Assembly: GCA_012934845.2 (NCBI GenBank) | Contig: WNNJ02003294.1 | Coordinates: 1-64,000, forward strand | Origin: Pomphorhynchus laevis | Lineage: Eukaryota; Acanthocephala; Palaeacanthocephala; Echinorhynchida; Pomphorhynchidae | Direction: 5' to 3' | DNA length: 64,000 nucleotides | Shown here: one piece after another, positions 22,699-34,900 of the stretch | Position numbering within the stretch: the stretch's first letter is position 1 | Layout of the letters: each line of letters starts with the position of its first letter | Translations under genes and position numbers: made by a program | The notes under the pieces: generated by a model | Told to the model about the DNA's origin: nothing | What the model saw: the letters and a program-made list of their open reading frames with translations, nothing else | The model's database searches: none

Positions 22699-25600
22699 AT
22701 TTATTGAGTAATATTATCTCTATGGCGGAGTCTCATCTACGACCAGAGCGTCTGACGATATTACCCGACGATCCTAAAGTGCAGGATCACTTCCGTCATT
22801 GGTCCGTAACGTTCAAAAATTACATTCGAAAGCTGGCAGTGGAGGATGAATACTCGCAACTATACACGCTATTCAATTTCGTATCGCCAGCAGTGTTTAA
22901 GCTCATCAGAACGTGTGCGAACTACACCGACGCCATAAAGTTGCTCAGTGAGCGATATGAGCGGCCAGTTAGCTAAGTATACGACCGACACATGCTGCGA
23001 TGTCGGAAGCAAAGTCCGAATGAAACGTTCAACCAATACTTATCCAAACTACGTCTGCTGGCAGCGGAATGCAACTTCGAAGCCATGACCTCAGAGAGCT
23101 ATCACGATGAGACGCTTCTCAACGCCATAATCACCGAAATCTATTCTGATCATATTCGCCAACGATTGCTGGAAAACTCCGAATTGCATTTACAAACAGC
23201 ATGTACTCAAATTCGGTCTCTTGAATTAGAGGAGTCGAGGGTCAAATCATACGGCGCACCTAACCGGCTTGCATCTGCAGTACAGAATGAATCCGTTGAG
23301 GAAACGGTTCACCCAACCACAACTCGACAGCCACAAATGCCGAGCAAGTCCCACAACTGAGAAATCAAGTACATGGAAATGCTACTTCTGCGGTGGAAAA
23401 GTCAAACATACAAGGAAACATTGTCCCGCTCGAAATTCGGTATGCAATAAGTGTCAGAAAACAGGACACTTTGCCAAGGTTTGCCGATCGGGCCACTGTA
23501 ACGCTGCATTCCAAAGTAACGGCGGACTTTGGGAATCAAGCGGCAGAATTGCTACGCAGAAGGTATTTGTTAACGGCATTCGCCTAAGTGCTTTATTTGA
23601 CACTGGAAGCACGTTGAATTTCGTAAGCTTGAATCACATAACACGATTAAATGTGAAAGTGTGGCGTCTGCAATCCAAAATATCAATGGCATCCTCCGGA
23701 ATCCAGGTAACTTCAAATGATTCGATAACAGTCGACATTCGTATGCGAGGAAAGCTATTTCGTAATGTAAAACTACTGATTCTAGACGATCTTTGTTCAG
23801 ATATCATCCTTGGTATCGACTTTATGAAGAGACATTCCAACATCCAATTTTGATTCCACGGTCAAGAACCAGTTTCATTGAGGGTAATGAACATTACCGA
23901 ACCTCCAAAGCTATTTGAGCATCTAAAAGAGAACTTTACACCTATTATTACAAAATCTCGAAAACACACACTCGAGAACTATGCATTCATATGTAATGAG
24001 ATAGACAAACTTCTGCGGGAACACATAATTGAGCCGAGCACATCGCATTGGCGAGCACAAGCATTCGTGACGACTAACCAACGAAGAAAGTTACGAATGG
24101 TTGTGGACTATTCCAAGACAATAAACCAATATACACATCTCGACGGATATCCACTTCCAAACATAGAGAACCTGATCACGGAAATATCTCAATACAAATT
24201 CTTCTCTACTATTGATCTTGAATCTGCGTATCTATAAGTCGAAATCCATCCAACCGATCGTCAATATACGGCGTTCGGAGCATGCGGCAAACTTTATCAA
24301 TTTACCAAGATTCCTTTTGGTTTAACGAATGCGGTAGCATGTTTTCAAAGAATCATGGATAAAATAATCGCGGGCAATGATTTGACCGACACATACGTCT
24401 ACCTAGACGACATCACTATATGTGAACGCACAAGAGAGTATCATGACCGAAATGTAGATCGATTTCTTTCAGTCTGTACATCATTAAACTTTAAGTTCAA
24501 CAATGGGAAATGCAAATTCTGTAGAGAAGAAATCAACATTCTCGGATATCAGATCAGAAATAATAGCTTCAAACCAGACCCGGAACGATTTAAGCCTCTG
24601 AAATCCTTGCCAATTTCATCATGTCAGTCTGAACTTTAAAGAAGGCAAGGTATGTTAGCTTACTATGTGAATTGGATAGCAAAATTTTCACTTAAAATGG
24701 CAAAAATTAACTTTTCACAGTTCCCCATGAATGATGAGGCAATCGCAGCGCTCAAAGGCTTAAAATTGGACATAATGAAAGCCGCACTATATCACATTGA
24801 CAACAATAAGCCATTAACTGTCGAAACTGACGCATCCGCGACAACCATAGCCACATCTCTCAGCCAAGAATGAAGACTCGTGTCCATTTTCTCTCGGTCG
24901 TTGACCAATCCGGAGTCGCGATACTCGGCAATTAAGAAAGAAGCGCATGCCATTGTGGAGTCACTTCGAAAGTGGAGACACCACCTTATAGGACGCCTTT
25001 TTACGATTATTACTGATCAAATACTCGTATCGTTCATGCTAAACAACAAGAGCAATAGCCAAATTAAAAATGAGAATATTAATAGATGGTGCCTCGAACT
25101 ATCAGAGTTCGAATTTAAGATTATCTAAAGACCTGGCAAACAAAGCCACGTTGCCGACACTTTAACGCGAGTCTGCGCAGCAGGGTCTGATCAGCCTCTC
25201 TTAAACAACTACACGTTGGTTTACGCCATCCCGGAATACGACGCTTAACAGCATATGTACGAAAAAAAAACAATCTACCGTTTTCATGCGACGACGTAAG
25301 ACTAACTTGCAATAACTGCTCAGTTTGTTCAGATATAAAATCCCAGTATCCGCATATAGAAGGATACCATGTTATAGAGTCGACTCGTCCATTTGAGCGG
25401 CTATCCATGGACTTCAAAGGTTCTTTAACAAGATCAACACAAATAAATCCTTACCTCCTGATCGTGGTCGACAAATACAGTCGTTTTCCATTCGGTTTCC
25501 CCTACAAAGACACAAGTTCACAAACAGTGATTGAGAAGCTTGAACTGTTATTTTTGACGTTCGGCACCTAGGAGTTTATACATTCTGATAACGCAACTTG

Positions 25601-26432
25601 CTTTAGGTCAGCCGAGCTGAAACAATACTTACTATCTCGGAACATATCCTCAAGTCATTCGTCTCCACTCCGTTTCCAAGAGGAAACGGACAAGTGGAAC
25701 GATTTGTCGGCCGGATTTGGACTACGATACGTCTAGCACTACGCACCCTCAATCTTGAAATAAAAGGCTGGGAGAAAGTCTTACAACACGCCCTCAACTG
25801 CAGTCGTAGCTTACTATGTACAGTCACTAACGAATGTCCACACGATAGGATTTTCAGATACTGCCGACGATGCCCTAAACAAAACCAACTTCCGCAATTT
25901 ATGACGCATGCACAGTCCGTGTTAGTGAAAAACCACAACCGAACATCCAAACATTGTCCTAACTTACTGCCAGCCAAACTAGAAAATATGAATCCTTATT
26001 ATTCAACAGTCTAACACACTAACGGACAGCATAGAACAGTCTCGAATCGCGATATTGCAAGGTTAACTCAAGAATGCTGCAATAATAACACATCAACGGA
26101 TGAATTGAATGAAACAACAATAGAAGGTATTCACGACCCATCAATAGAAGACAACCAACAAGACGCGCCAATAACCTGCAAGGACGATGTCGAAGCAATA
26201 GCGAAGCCGGCCAAAATAACAAGCGAAACAATGAGCGATAGCGGTCATGGCACGACACAGGGAACTTACTTCAATGACAATGACAATGATACAGACGCCA
26301 GTGGACCGAATAGACCAGGTAGAGCACGAAAAGCGCCGAGCTACCTGCAGGATTATCTATGTCGTGGGAGAATGTGATTAAATTACCTTACCATTTACAT
26401 TGTAAATCTTAACCCTTAATGTAAACTATTTA

Positions 26433-26560
26433 TATTTTATGATAACGCCCCTCCCCGTTTCCATCTTCTCGATACCTGATTTAGATTTTTTTATGGTCAT
26501 GTAAGCGTGCGCCGGCACGCATTTGCCAAGTAAAAATAAATCCTTTTTTAAAGGATAAGA
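26433..26560 (+). mobile_element. 3' end of the CR1/L2-like LINE
   Basis: Sequence after the short 3' LTR aligns with the 3' end of the minus-strand copy at 15745-15850: CTTCTCGATACCTGATTTAG, then GTCATGTAAGCGTGCGCCGG and AAATAAATCC. It completes the LINE that stops at 21584. Confidence 0.65.
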
Positions 26561-26574
26561 TATCATACACAAGC

Positions 26575-26990
26575 GACCGAAATGATGTTCCATCGCGGTG
26601 TGGCCGGTCCTAGCCTTAGATATAAGGTTAGGAATTCGGTTATCCGGAATAGAATCGGAGTAAAGTCGCTGCTTCTCCACATAGAAGAAAGTCAGTCAAG
26701 GTGGCTGTGCCACGTTCTGAGGATGTCTAGGGTTCGCCTTCCTCGGCGTTTTTCGGGCCGGACTCTCTGGAAGGAGACCTCAAGGTAGAGCTCGATACCA
26801 GTGGAGAGATCAAATCTCGAAACTAGTCGAAGAACGCCTTGGGCTATCTGAAAGCGCACTCTGGCATGTTGCCCATGATCGCGAAGTCTGGAGTAGTTTG
26901 GTTCGTACACTGCCTCCCGACCCGGCACTCGGACCAGTGGTTGACAAGTTTTTATTGTCAAGGAATTAAAGCAATGACGATACATAGAGT
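26575..26990 (+). mobile_element. LINE C-terminal tail
   Basis: RGVAGPSLRYKVRNSVIRNR, LLLHIEESQSRWLCHVLRMS and VRLPRRF continue the family whose RT ends at 19440 (pattern RVAGLSLRDRVR..IR, LLL.IERSQ.RW.GH..RM). A decayed WRDQISKLVEERLGL-type segment follows near 26800. Same strand and order, so plausibly the distal part of the same copy, split by the CR1/L2-like LINE. Confidence 0.65.
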
Positions 26991-28489
26991 GCAGATACAT
27001 GCATACACAATAAACTTTAATTATAAAGCTTAATTTTTAATATTGAAATATTCTCCTGATCAGAATGATTATTTTTCAAATCGAATATAAAGCAGACAAA
27101 TTCAAATCGAATTTATGCGCAGTTATCACTTTTTACTTAATAAAATTTTTAATTTAAAATTTTCTCAATTTCAAATTTGGATCCCACCAATTTAAACACT
27201 TCTGTACTGTTCAAGTTGCTCATTGCAAGCTGCTCATTATTCATTTTCATGTCTTTTTAATAAGTATAGTGTAAGCTGTTTTTGTTGTAACAAGTTGCAT
27301 ATCTTGAAGTCGCTTCAAAACTTGTGCTACATCAAGTTTATCGCAAAACTAGAAATGTTTGAACACTATTTTTTACCGTGTGTTGCAAGGATTAAAATAG
27401 TTTGCTATATCGAAAATTTAATTAAACATTTTCCTTGACTCTCCGTATAATCAAAAAATAAAATAAATGAGTGAGCAGCACTTGCAAATATGAATTTTTA
27501 AATTATTGCACTAAACAAAAAGGCATATACGCTACGCCAAAAGTCATATTATATCCTCATCCTCTTTAGAAAGTATATAGTCAACACTTCGACAATCAAA
27601 TTAACATTCACATCTCTAATCGCTTTCCCGGTCTTTTGTCTTATTTAAAAAACGCACATTGTCGACGCGACCTAGTTATGTATTTAAACAAATCCCTTTT
27701 TATCAGAGATGCTGTTAAATATAATTAAAAATTAAAATGCTATCATCGACGGTGTAATCGTCCCCAATTGTGAATATCATTCTTTTAATGCCTGAAGCAA
27801 GTTTTGCATCAATTATCCATTAATGTACCAGATTAAAACCTTATAAAAATGAACACGTGATCAATTCAATAGAAGACTATGATCCTTTTGTTGCATATTG
27901 CAGCAATTTATTACCAATAGTAAACATATAATGTGTGTTATAAAGTGACTAGCGAATTTCACTTTTTTTATCTTACTACTGTAGTAATTATGTCTAATGG
28001 CTTAAATATCATCCAATCATACTAGTTGCAAGTACCATAATCCTTAACTTTATTTTCCATTACAAACAGCAGTTTGCAATCAAAACAACTGAATTAAAAG
28101 GCTAATTGTGTGTGTAATTCACAGTTTTTGACTGATGGTAAGTTATCTTCATTTCCCCGTCATCTTCGGGATAGAGCGGACAAAGCATAATTTTAATGCT
28201 GTATATGGCTGCAACAAGGCAAATCGATTTTTGTCACTTAAATTGCTCTTATAATTTGCTTAGTATTTTCTGTGATTTGCGACTAATATTCACACATACT
28301 GTGACAGACAACTTCTTCATGTGTCTACATGAAATCAAATATCTCGTGCATTTGCTATTCATCAAGTAGGAGGATAATTGTTTAATATTTTTATGCTATA
28401 TTTAAAACACCATCGATCCAGCTAAAAAATTAATCTATGGATATATCCACACCTCGATAAATTGCTAGAATAATAGGACCGGAACCTGA
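26991..28489. other. AT-rich spacer, no gene recognised
   Basis: Chance frames only. No splice-supported exon, RNA or repeat was recognised. Confidence 0.45.
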
Positions 28490-28690
28490 TTAAATAGCAG
28501 TTCATCCTGATGATCTCTCATCCTTATTATGATACATCATCTGTTATTTATTAGTCAATTCATAAAAATTAACTTTTATTTTAAATTTTAATTTTAAATT
28601 GATATAAATGTAAATTATATAAAATCTTTTATAATTATTAATTATTTATCTTTATTTTTAATTTAAAAATAGTATAAAATGCGTATACTC
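28490..28690 (-). repeat. Penelope-associated terminal repeat copy
   Basis: AGCAGTTCATCCTGATGATC, TCATCTGTTATTTATTAGTC and ATAAAATGCGTATACTCAGT words. It is nearly identical over ~200 bp to 31120-31315 and related to the blocks at 0.9, 29.3, 41.7, 47.9, 49.9 and 50.2 kb. The strand is given to match 40.7 and 48.0 kb RT pieces by homology of the block. Confidence 0.6.
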
Positions 28691-29329
28691 AGTTATCTGA
28701 TTTGTTCTACTGACAAGTTATTGACTTGTTGACTTTGTTTTCCCGGTAATATAACCTCTGTCAGAAATACTGAAACTATGTAATTATTGATACGACTATT
28801 TTTTGCTTATTTTCATTCAAGTTGATGAATTTTTATTTTTCTATTTTTTGTAAATTATTTTTAAAAAAGAGAAACGTTTGTATTTTAAGGTGTCTACTTT
28901 TTAATAAATGTCAACAGTTGTACGGTATCACGTTTAAATATAGGTAAAGGCCAACATCCAGGTCGTGTAGAACGTAGAGTGAATGTTACAAATCTTTCTA
29001 GATCTTGTTCCATCTTGCGACCATCTTTAGCAATGTAGCGCCCTGTCAGATGATGCTAGATGGCTTGTTGTAAGTTTAGTCTGAGTCAACTAAACTTGAT
29101 TAAATGTAAATATAAACTTTAAATTTTAACCTGAAATTAAAATTATTTATTATATATTAAAATTATATAATATATTAAAATTATTTATTATTTATTATTT
29201 ATTAGTTATTTATCATTATTCTTTATTTTTTATATGAAATCTTATATAATAATCATTGATTATTTAATATTCCTGACTCGAATATATCGTATATTATTTA
29301 TATAATATATATAATATAAAATACGTCGA
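28691..29329. other. Spacer with an unassigned less AT-rich stretch
   Basis: Bases 28945-29075 are clearly less AT-rich than the surroundings and read GKGQHPGRVERRVNVTNL then a stop on the plus strand. Not recognised; an old element or an exon relic. Confidence 0.3.
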
Positions 29330-29610
29330 CTCGGAGAACAATAGAGGGATAAAGTTCGAAACCTGATAACATAACAAATCCTACTGATAATCTCTAATCC
29401 TTATTCTGGTACATAATATATTATTTATTAGTTAATTCATAAAAATTGATTTTTATTTTAAATTTTAATTTTAAGTTGATATATATATTGATTTTAACTT
29501 GATATAAAATTATTAAATTATTTATAATTATTTAATTATTTGAATTTTATCATTATTTTTAATTTATAAATCATTTAATATACGTATACTCAGTTGCCTG
29601 ATCTAATTAT
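29330..29610 (-). repeat. Penelope-associated terminal repeat copy
   Basis: GTTCGAAACCTGATAACATA, CTGATAATCTCTAATCC and ATACGTATACTCAGTTGCC place it in the same family as 28.5 and 31.1 kb but as a more diverged member. Confidence 0.6.
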
Positions 29611-30283
29611 ATCTATAACTCGAAGTTTTTTCTACTGGTATTATATACATTTTACTAATATTTGACGATTTATAATAGAATAATTGATTTGTAGTTTAGA
29701 AAATGATAATTTTAAAAATTTAAATAGTCACTCCATTTAGTCACTATTTGATAAACTATGTAATCGATATTATTCTTACTTAATTTAAATTAGGATGCCG
29801 ATTTAAAGTAACTCTATTTGACAAACTATGTAATGGATATTATTTTTCTTAATTTAAATAGACACTCAAGCTTAAAAGATTCGACATTTCGCATATAAAT
29901 TTCCACATAAATTGGGTAATTCTAGCTCAATATTATTTCAAAAAAGCCTAAAATATTTTAATTTTCCATACTTTGATCATCGAATTTACGCGATGAAAGT
30001 ATTCCGATTAAAATGTTTTAAAACTTAATCCAAATTCGCATGTGCCATTATTTTACATTATCATCCACTCTGTTTGAATTGTTTTAATTCTGAATGAAAC
30101 TACATACCCCTCTGATAATACCGTCTTCATCCTTTAACCATAATTTCAACACATTTTTACTGATAACCAATTTATATCCAGAAATGTGTCATAAGTATCT
30201 TTCGAAATATACTAATGTTATATATGCTTTAATAATTAAAATACTTTGATTATTTATAATTATTTTGTACATTTTATTTAACG
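29611..30283. other. AT-rich spacer, no gene seen
   Basis: A TTTGA.AAACTATGTAAT.GATATT block occurs twice (about 29747 and 29818). Nothing else recognised. Confidence 0.45.
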
Positions 30284-31115
30284 CTATGCTAAAAACAATA
30301 AATTTAAAAAATAAATATAATTATTACATGAAACGAATGCAAACCGCATAAAATGCTGGTATGACAAGTTATCGGGGATAAGATACCCGAGCATGACATC
30401 CATATAATAAATAAAACTAAAATTTAGTTTCATATTAAATCTTTGTATTTTAAGCTTTTTTCTTTTAATATTTTGCATTTGAAAACATGTATTAATGAAA
30501 GTGAACTGCAAAGACAAAATTTGCAAACAAATGCTTTACTTCTATCATGATAGCGGCTAACATTTAAGCAAAGCCGGTCGTGGGATCCATGTATTGATGC
30601 TTTGATCATCAAATGCCTGATCTTGACATTTGATAGTATCTATTTTGTTGCAGTTGTTACTGGAAATTCTATGAATTCCAAGTCTAATGAATCAATCTTT
30701 GCAGACCATATTTTAACATGTTGTACACAATTAGAGGTAATTGCAATGTTTAAATTTTAGTGACACCAACTTGATAGTGTTGAAGTTTTTGCTAAGGCTC
30801 CAATGTGACGTGATCTTGTCTTGAATGATGTGGATAGTACCCGTTTAAGATACCTCAATTGAACATCATGCAGACGTTTGAAATAATTAAGTTTGAGATT
30901 AATCTAAAAACATTCTATGCTATATGTGGATATAGGTGACAGCATGACCGTAAAATGGTACATAGCCCATCTATTGACAATTTAAATAAATGACGATATG
31001 TATTTGTTGCTTTTAATACCTTTCATCTCACTTTTGTGATGTGTTTAGTAAATGATAACTTAGATGTTAAAGTTACTCCTAGATAGGTAAACTCATTTAC
31101 AAATTATAGCAAAGA
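30284..31115 (-). mobile_element. LINE relic (RT C-terminal region)
   Basis: On the minus strand near 31100-31020 the frame gives FTYLGVTLTSKLSFTKHITK, the block that follows YADD in CR1/jockey-like RTs. Further on come LFKLSIDG, LISNLIISNVCM and, near 30610-30490, CLNVSRYHDRSKAFVCKFC with a later H...C, like the C-terminal C-x2-C...H...C knuckle of such elements. Stops at several points. Dead copy. Confidence 0.5.
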
Positions 31116-31119
31116 GTTC

Positions 31120-31315
31120 TATAAATAGCAGTTCATCCTGATGATCTCTAATCCTTATTATGATACATCATCTGTTATTTATTAGTCAATTCATAAAAAT
31201 TGACTTTTATTTTAAATTTTAATTTTAAATTGATATAAATGTAAATTATATAAAATCTTTTATAATTATTTATTATTTATCTTTATTTTTAATTTAAAAA
31301 TAGTATAAAATGCGT
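31120..31315 (-). repeat. Penelope-associated terminal repeat copy
   Basis: Nearly identical to 28490-28690 (a handful of differences over about 190 bp), so the two were made or homogenised recently. Confidence 0.7.
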
Positions 31316-31344
31316 AGACTTAGTATAGTTATATAGTTATAATA

Positions 31345-31432
31345 CACTCAGTATACTTGATATATAATACTCAGTATACTTGATATAATATTCAGTATAC
31401 TTGATATAATACTCAGTATACTTGATATAGTT
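31345..31432 (+). repeat. ~21-bp tandem repeat, 4 copies
   Basis: TCAGTATACTTGATATAATA repeated with small length changes. Confidence 0.85.
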
Positions 31433-31971
31433 ATAAATTTGGTAAGTGCGTTGATACAGGTCATAATACTTTAAAATGTCATTGGTTGATACTTTGCTGA
31501 GTCATAATACTTAAAAAAGCCATCGTTTCAGAATATTTTATCTAGAAAACACAAACACGAAAGTCGAAAGAATTGTCCTGTTCTGATGCCATCTATTAAA
31601 ATATTGCTAATTATATTTATATAATAATATTATGTTTTGTATGTTGACAATCGCTTAAGTGCTTACAAATATTGTTTTGTGACCGCATGTTAACTATAAT
31701 TGATCATTGTCAAATTAAACTTGCAAAATTTTATATTGTAATAAATAGTTACCATTATATGTTACCGTTGGTCTCCTCAGTTTATGTAATGTTAGCATTG
31801 TACACCTATCTTTTATTTTCGTTGTCTCCCAATGTGTTTGTAGATGTTGCAAACATTTTTAACAGTAAATGATTAGGGCGAAATTAGTACACTAGCCTGA
31901 GAAGGTATGATTATGTAACTTGCATATATTGTATTCGTTTACTTTTATAATTGCATTTTAAGATATCAACA

Positions 31972-34900
31972 ATGCAAACTATAATGAATCCACTTAAATT
32001 GAGCTTAAACACTTTACCGAGATTTAGTTTGCTTAGAATCGATAAAAATCCTGTTTTTAACGTTCGTGATGTTACATATGTGCAGGTATGTTATGTTTCT
32101 TATTTTCATTTTGATTAGATTATAACATGATAAATCATATTAATTTGTTTATTAATTTATTGAATATTATAATAAACATGTGATAAATATGTCGATATAT
32201 TTATTAATTTTTATTTTGACAGTTATTTGTTTTCAAGTTAAATTTTTATCAAATTTAAATAATTTATTTAATTATAATTTCACGATTTAAATAGTTCAGA
32301 ATTTGCAGTATATTTAAAATACAAGAAAATTGTAAGAGTTTAAAATTAAAATCTTTTTCGTTATTATATTACTTTTATCTTCAATGTCCAAGGACATTGT
32401 GGGTGGACGTACATGAGGTGCTATTCACAGGCAAATAATCATCAACCGACAAACTCATTGCATTAAATCGTTTAATTTATTATGCCACAATAAAAAAAAT
32501 GATATTCGACGTCAAATCTTTCGAATTTTGATGCAATGAAATTTATCTTATATTTTTCTGAAGTAGAGATGGTCTTTTACGTAACGAATGACGCCTTGTA
32601 GAAAGCATAGACGGCTTATCTAAGAGAACTTGATCAATGATTTTGACCTATATGGTCAATTATATCTATGCTACTTAACTGTAAGAACTTGGTTATTCCG
32701 TTCATTTATTGCCGAATAATGCCGAAATTCTGAAATATCAATAAATTGAAAAGTCCGTACGACGGTGTTAGTTTTTACTTAAATATAACAGAAAACTTAT
32801 ATAATTCAAAACGGTTATCAACTCGACTAGACATGTATGCTATTGCAAGTATTTATCTATAAAAATACAACACGATGATAAATTATATTTATACTAATAT
32901 GCATTTCGTAGTCATTCATGTAGTTTGAATTTTGTACATCTTTTCAATTGACATTTTGCCGAATGAGCACTTAACACTAATATAAGTTCACAGTTTTACA
33001 TACTGCAATATCGACGACATGACGGAAGAATTCTCAATATTGTTTGATATAACGTCATTTATTTGTTCTAATTTTTCTAACTGAGAGGCACACAAGGGAA
33101 TAAGTTTTAATAAATTATAATATAATATATTAATTATAAGGTAACATGTATTTTGCTAGCCAAAGAATTCATAATTATATTTGCCTTGACTTTTAGAAGA
33201 TAACTTATTTTATCAAGCTTTCCTATTTTAAAAATATCATCATTATAATTCCTTGCTCTAATTTTTACACTTTGAAATGTTTTAAATTGTAAAAATTTTG
33301 ATTATTTTTCTTTAATTTATGTGGAAATTTAATTAAAATTAGCTTAACTAAACATTAGAATAATTATAATTTAAACAAATTTCACGAATTTTCATTAAAC
33401 TCTCGATATTCCTTAACGTTCATATAGTTTGCAATCTGTTTATTGTGGTGCAGATATTTTTCGCATAGAAATAAAAAGATATTTTCCTAGTTATAATTTG
33501 ACCAATCAATTTTAAAAAATTGTGCGGAGACAAAGTTTTATGTTTTAGCTCTATAAATATGCAAAAAATCTACAAATTGCTCTGAATCGAGTGTGGAGTG
33601 ATTTTTAGATTTAAGATTTTTAAACAAACGTAAATTAAAATTACGCTTTATTCCACATTATCTTTACTCTCTTAATTACATTTTTAAGGATATCATTTTA
33701 TACTTCTATCAAATTAATTTACAATTAAAAAATTTAAATATGTTAATTATCTTTAGGGAGTGTTTTTATGGTCTCTTTTACCAATGGTTGCGCTGCTCTT
33801 CTGGCTCTCTCTGTATTTTCTGTATAGTTGCGTTTGGTGTTGCTTCCACTCTAAGCGATTCCAAATTAATGAAGGTGGCCGAATCCGATTTTGCAGACGA
33901 CTTGCCTTGATTTCGTTGATAGTATGTCATATTATTAATTGGTAATTTGCGATTTACAAATTATTTAAAATCTTTAATGTTAAAATTTGCTTATATACTT
34001 AGCTCTGCCGTCGCGCTGCTTGTTTTCAGTAGCGAACAATTGCATTCAAGTAATGGCAAAGTGATGGCTAGTCTTATATCCTTAAAACAGAATACTTCGA
34101 AACTTAATTCAACTGTTTGTTATATTTTGATTTAATAACCAAATCCACGATCCTTTTAGCTGTACCAAATTGATGAAGTCTGTAATGCTTACAGACATTC
34201 GTCTCCTCAGGATGTTTCTCAAGAAGGACTAAGAGCTGTTGGAATCGTCAGCTCTTCAAATATGATGCACTGTATGGCACAATTTTCGGCATTTGCTAAG
34301 AGGCCTGCTGTATTTTTTGGCAAATTCGAATTCATTAGGTAAATTATCGCAATTTAATTTTCGTATTAAATTTTCGCGTACTTTATAGATGGATCAGCGT
34401 TATCATCTACACAGTGAAATTTTGTTTGTTTACAGTAATGATGTGTAAATGCTGTCAATTTAGCAAATCAAGGCAATATTCATGGCAAGTTTGATTTCTT
34501 TTAAATAAGTTTTTTTAGTGTTTTGTGTTTCTGTCAGATTTATATATGATAATATATAAAATATATTATTATATAATATATGGGTTCAATACAAAACTGA
34601 CTAAAATGTGACCCACATCCTAAGTTATAGATAAAAAGATTGCAGACTGGTCACTTTGGTTAGAGTAGATAAAATAATCAATAAAATAGTTGATAAAATA
34701 GTCTCTCCCCACAAGAAAATATTTATCAGTAAATATATTTTTTTTATAATGTCCTTTTTCGTTTTATAATCGCCAGAAAATGATAAAACTTTATATTATA
34801 ACGTAACTTATGTTTGACAAAATTCTTTAAAAATGTTGTTTATATAAAGTAAAATGAGCGTTTGCCATGTGATTCAAGTTTTGACAGGAACTTAATTTAT

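Larger units (their letters stand above)
21585..26432 (+). mobile_element. Ty3/Gypsy-like LTR-retrotransposon fossil
   Basis: TGTGATTAAATTACCTTACC at 21585 recurs at 26373, marking the 5' LTR and a shortened 3' LTR. Parts in order: gag (about 22720-23350), a CCHC zinc-knuckle pair (about 23380-23480), aspartic protease with a DTGS core (about 23590-23830), RT (about 23880-24620, with a YLDD box near 24400), RNase H (about 24690-25110), integrase-like region (about 25290-25960) and a short 3' coding tail. The element is broken, with roughly ten or more breaks, and its 5' LTR region carries an inserted RTE LINE (21721-22680). It lies within the 3' end of a CR1/L2-like LINE. The LTR copies compared over about 60 bp are very similar, so it is probably not very ancient. 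Confidence 0.8.

Noticed and set aside
30430-30612. Independent small gene on the minus strand
   Set aside because: Its H and C pattern and position fit the C-terminal knuckle of the LINE relic at 30284-31115.
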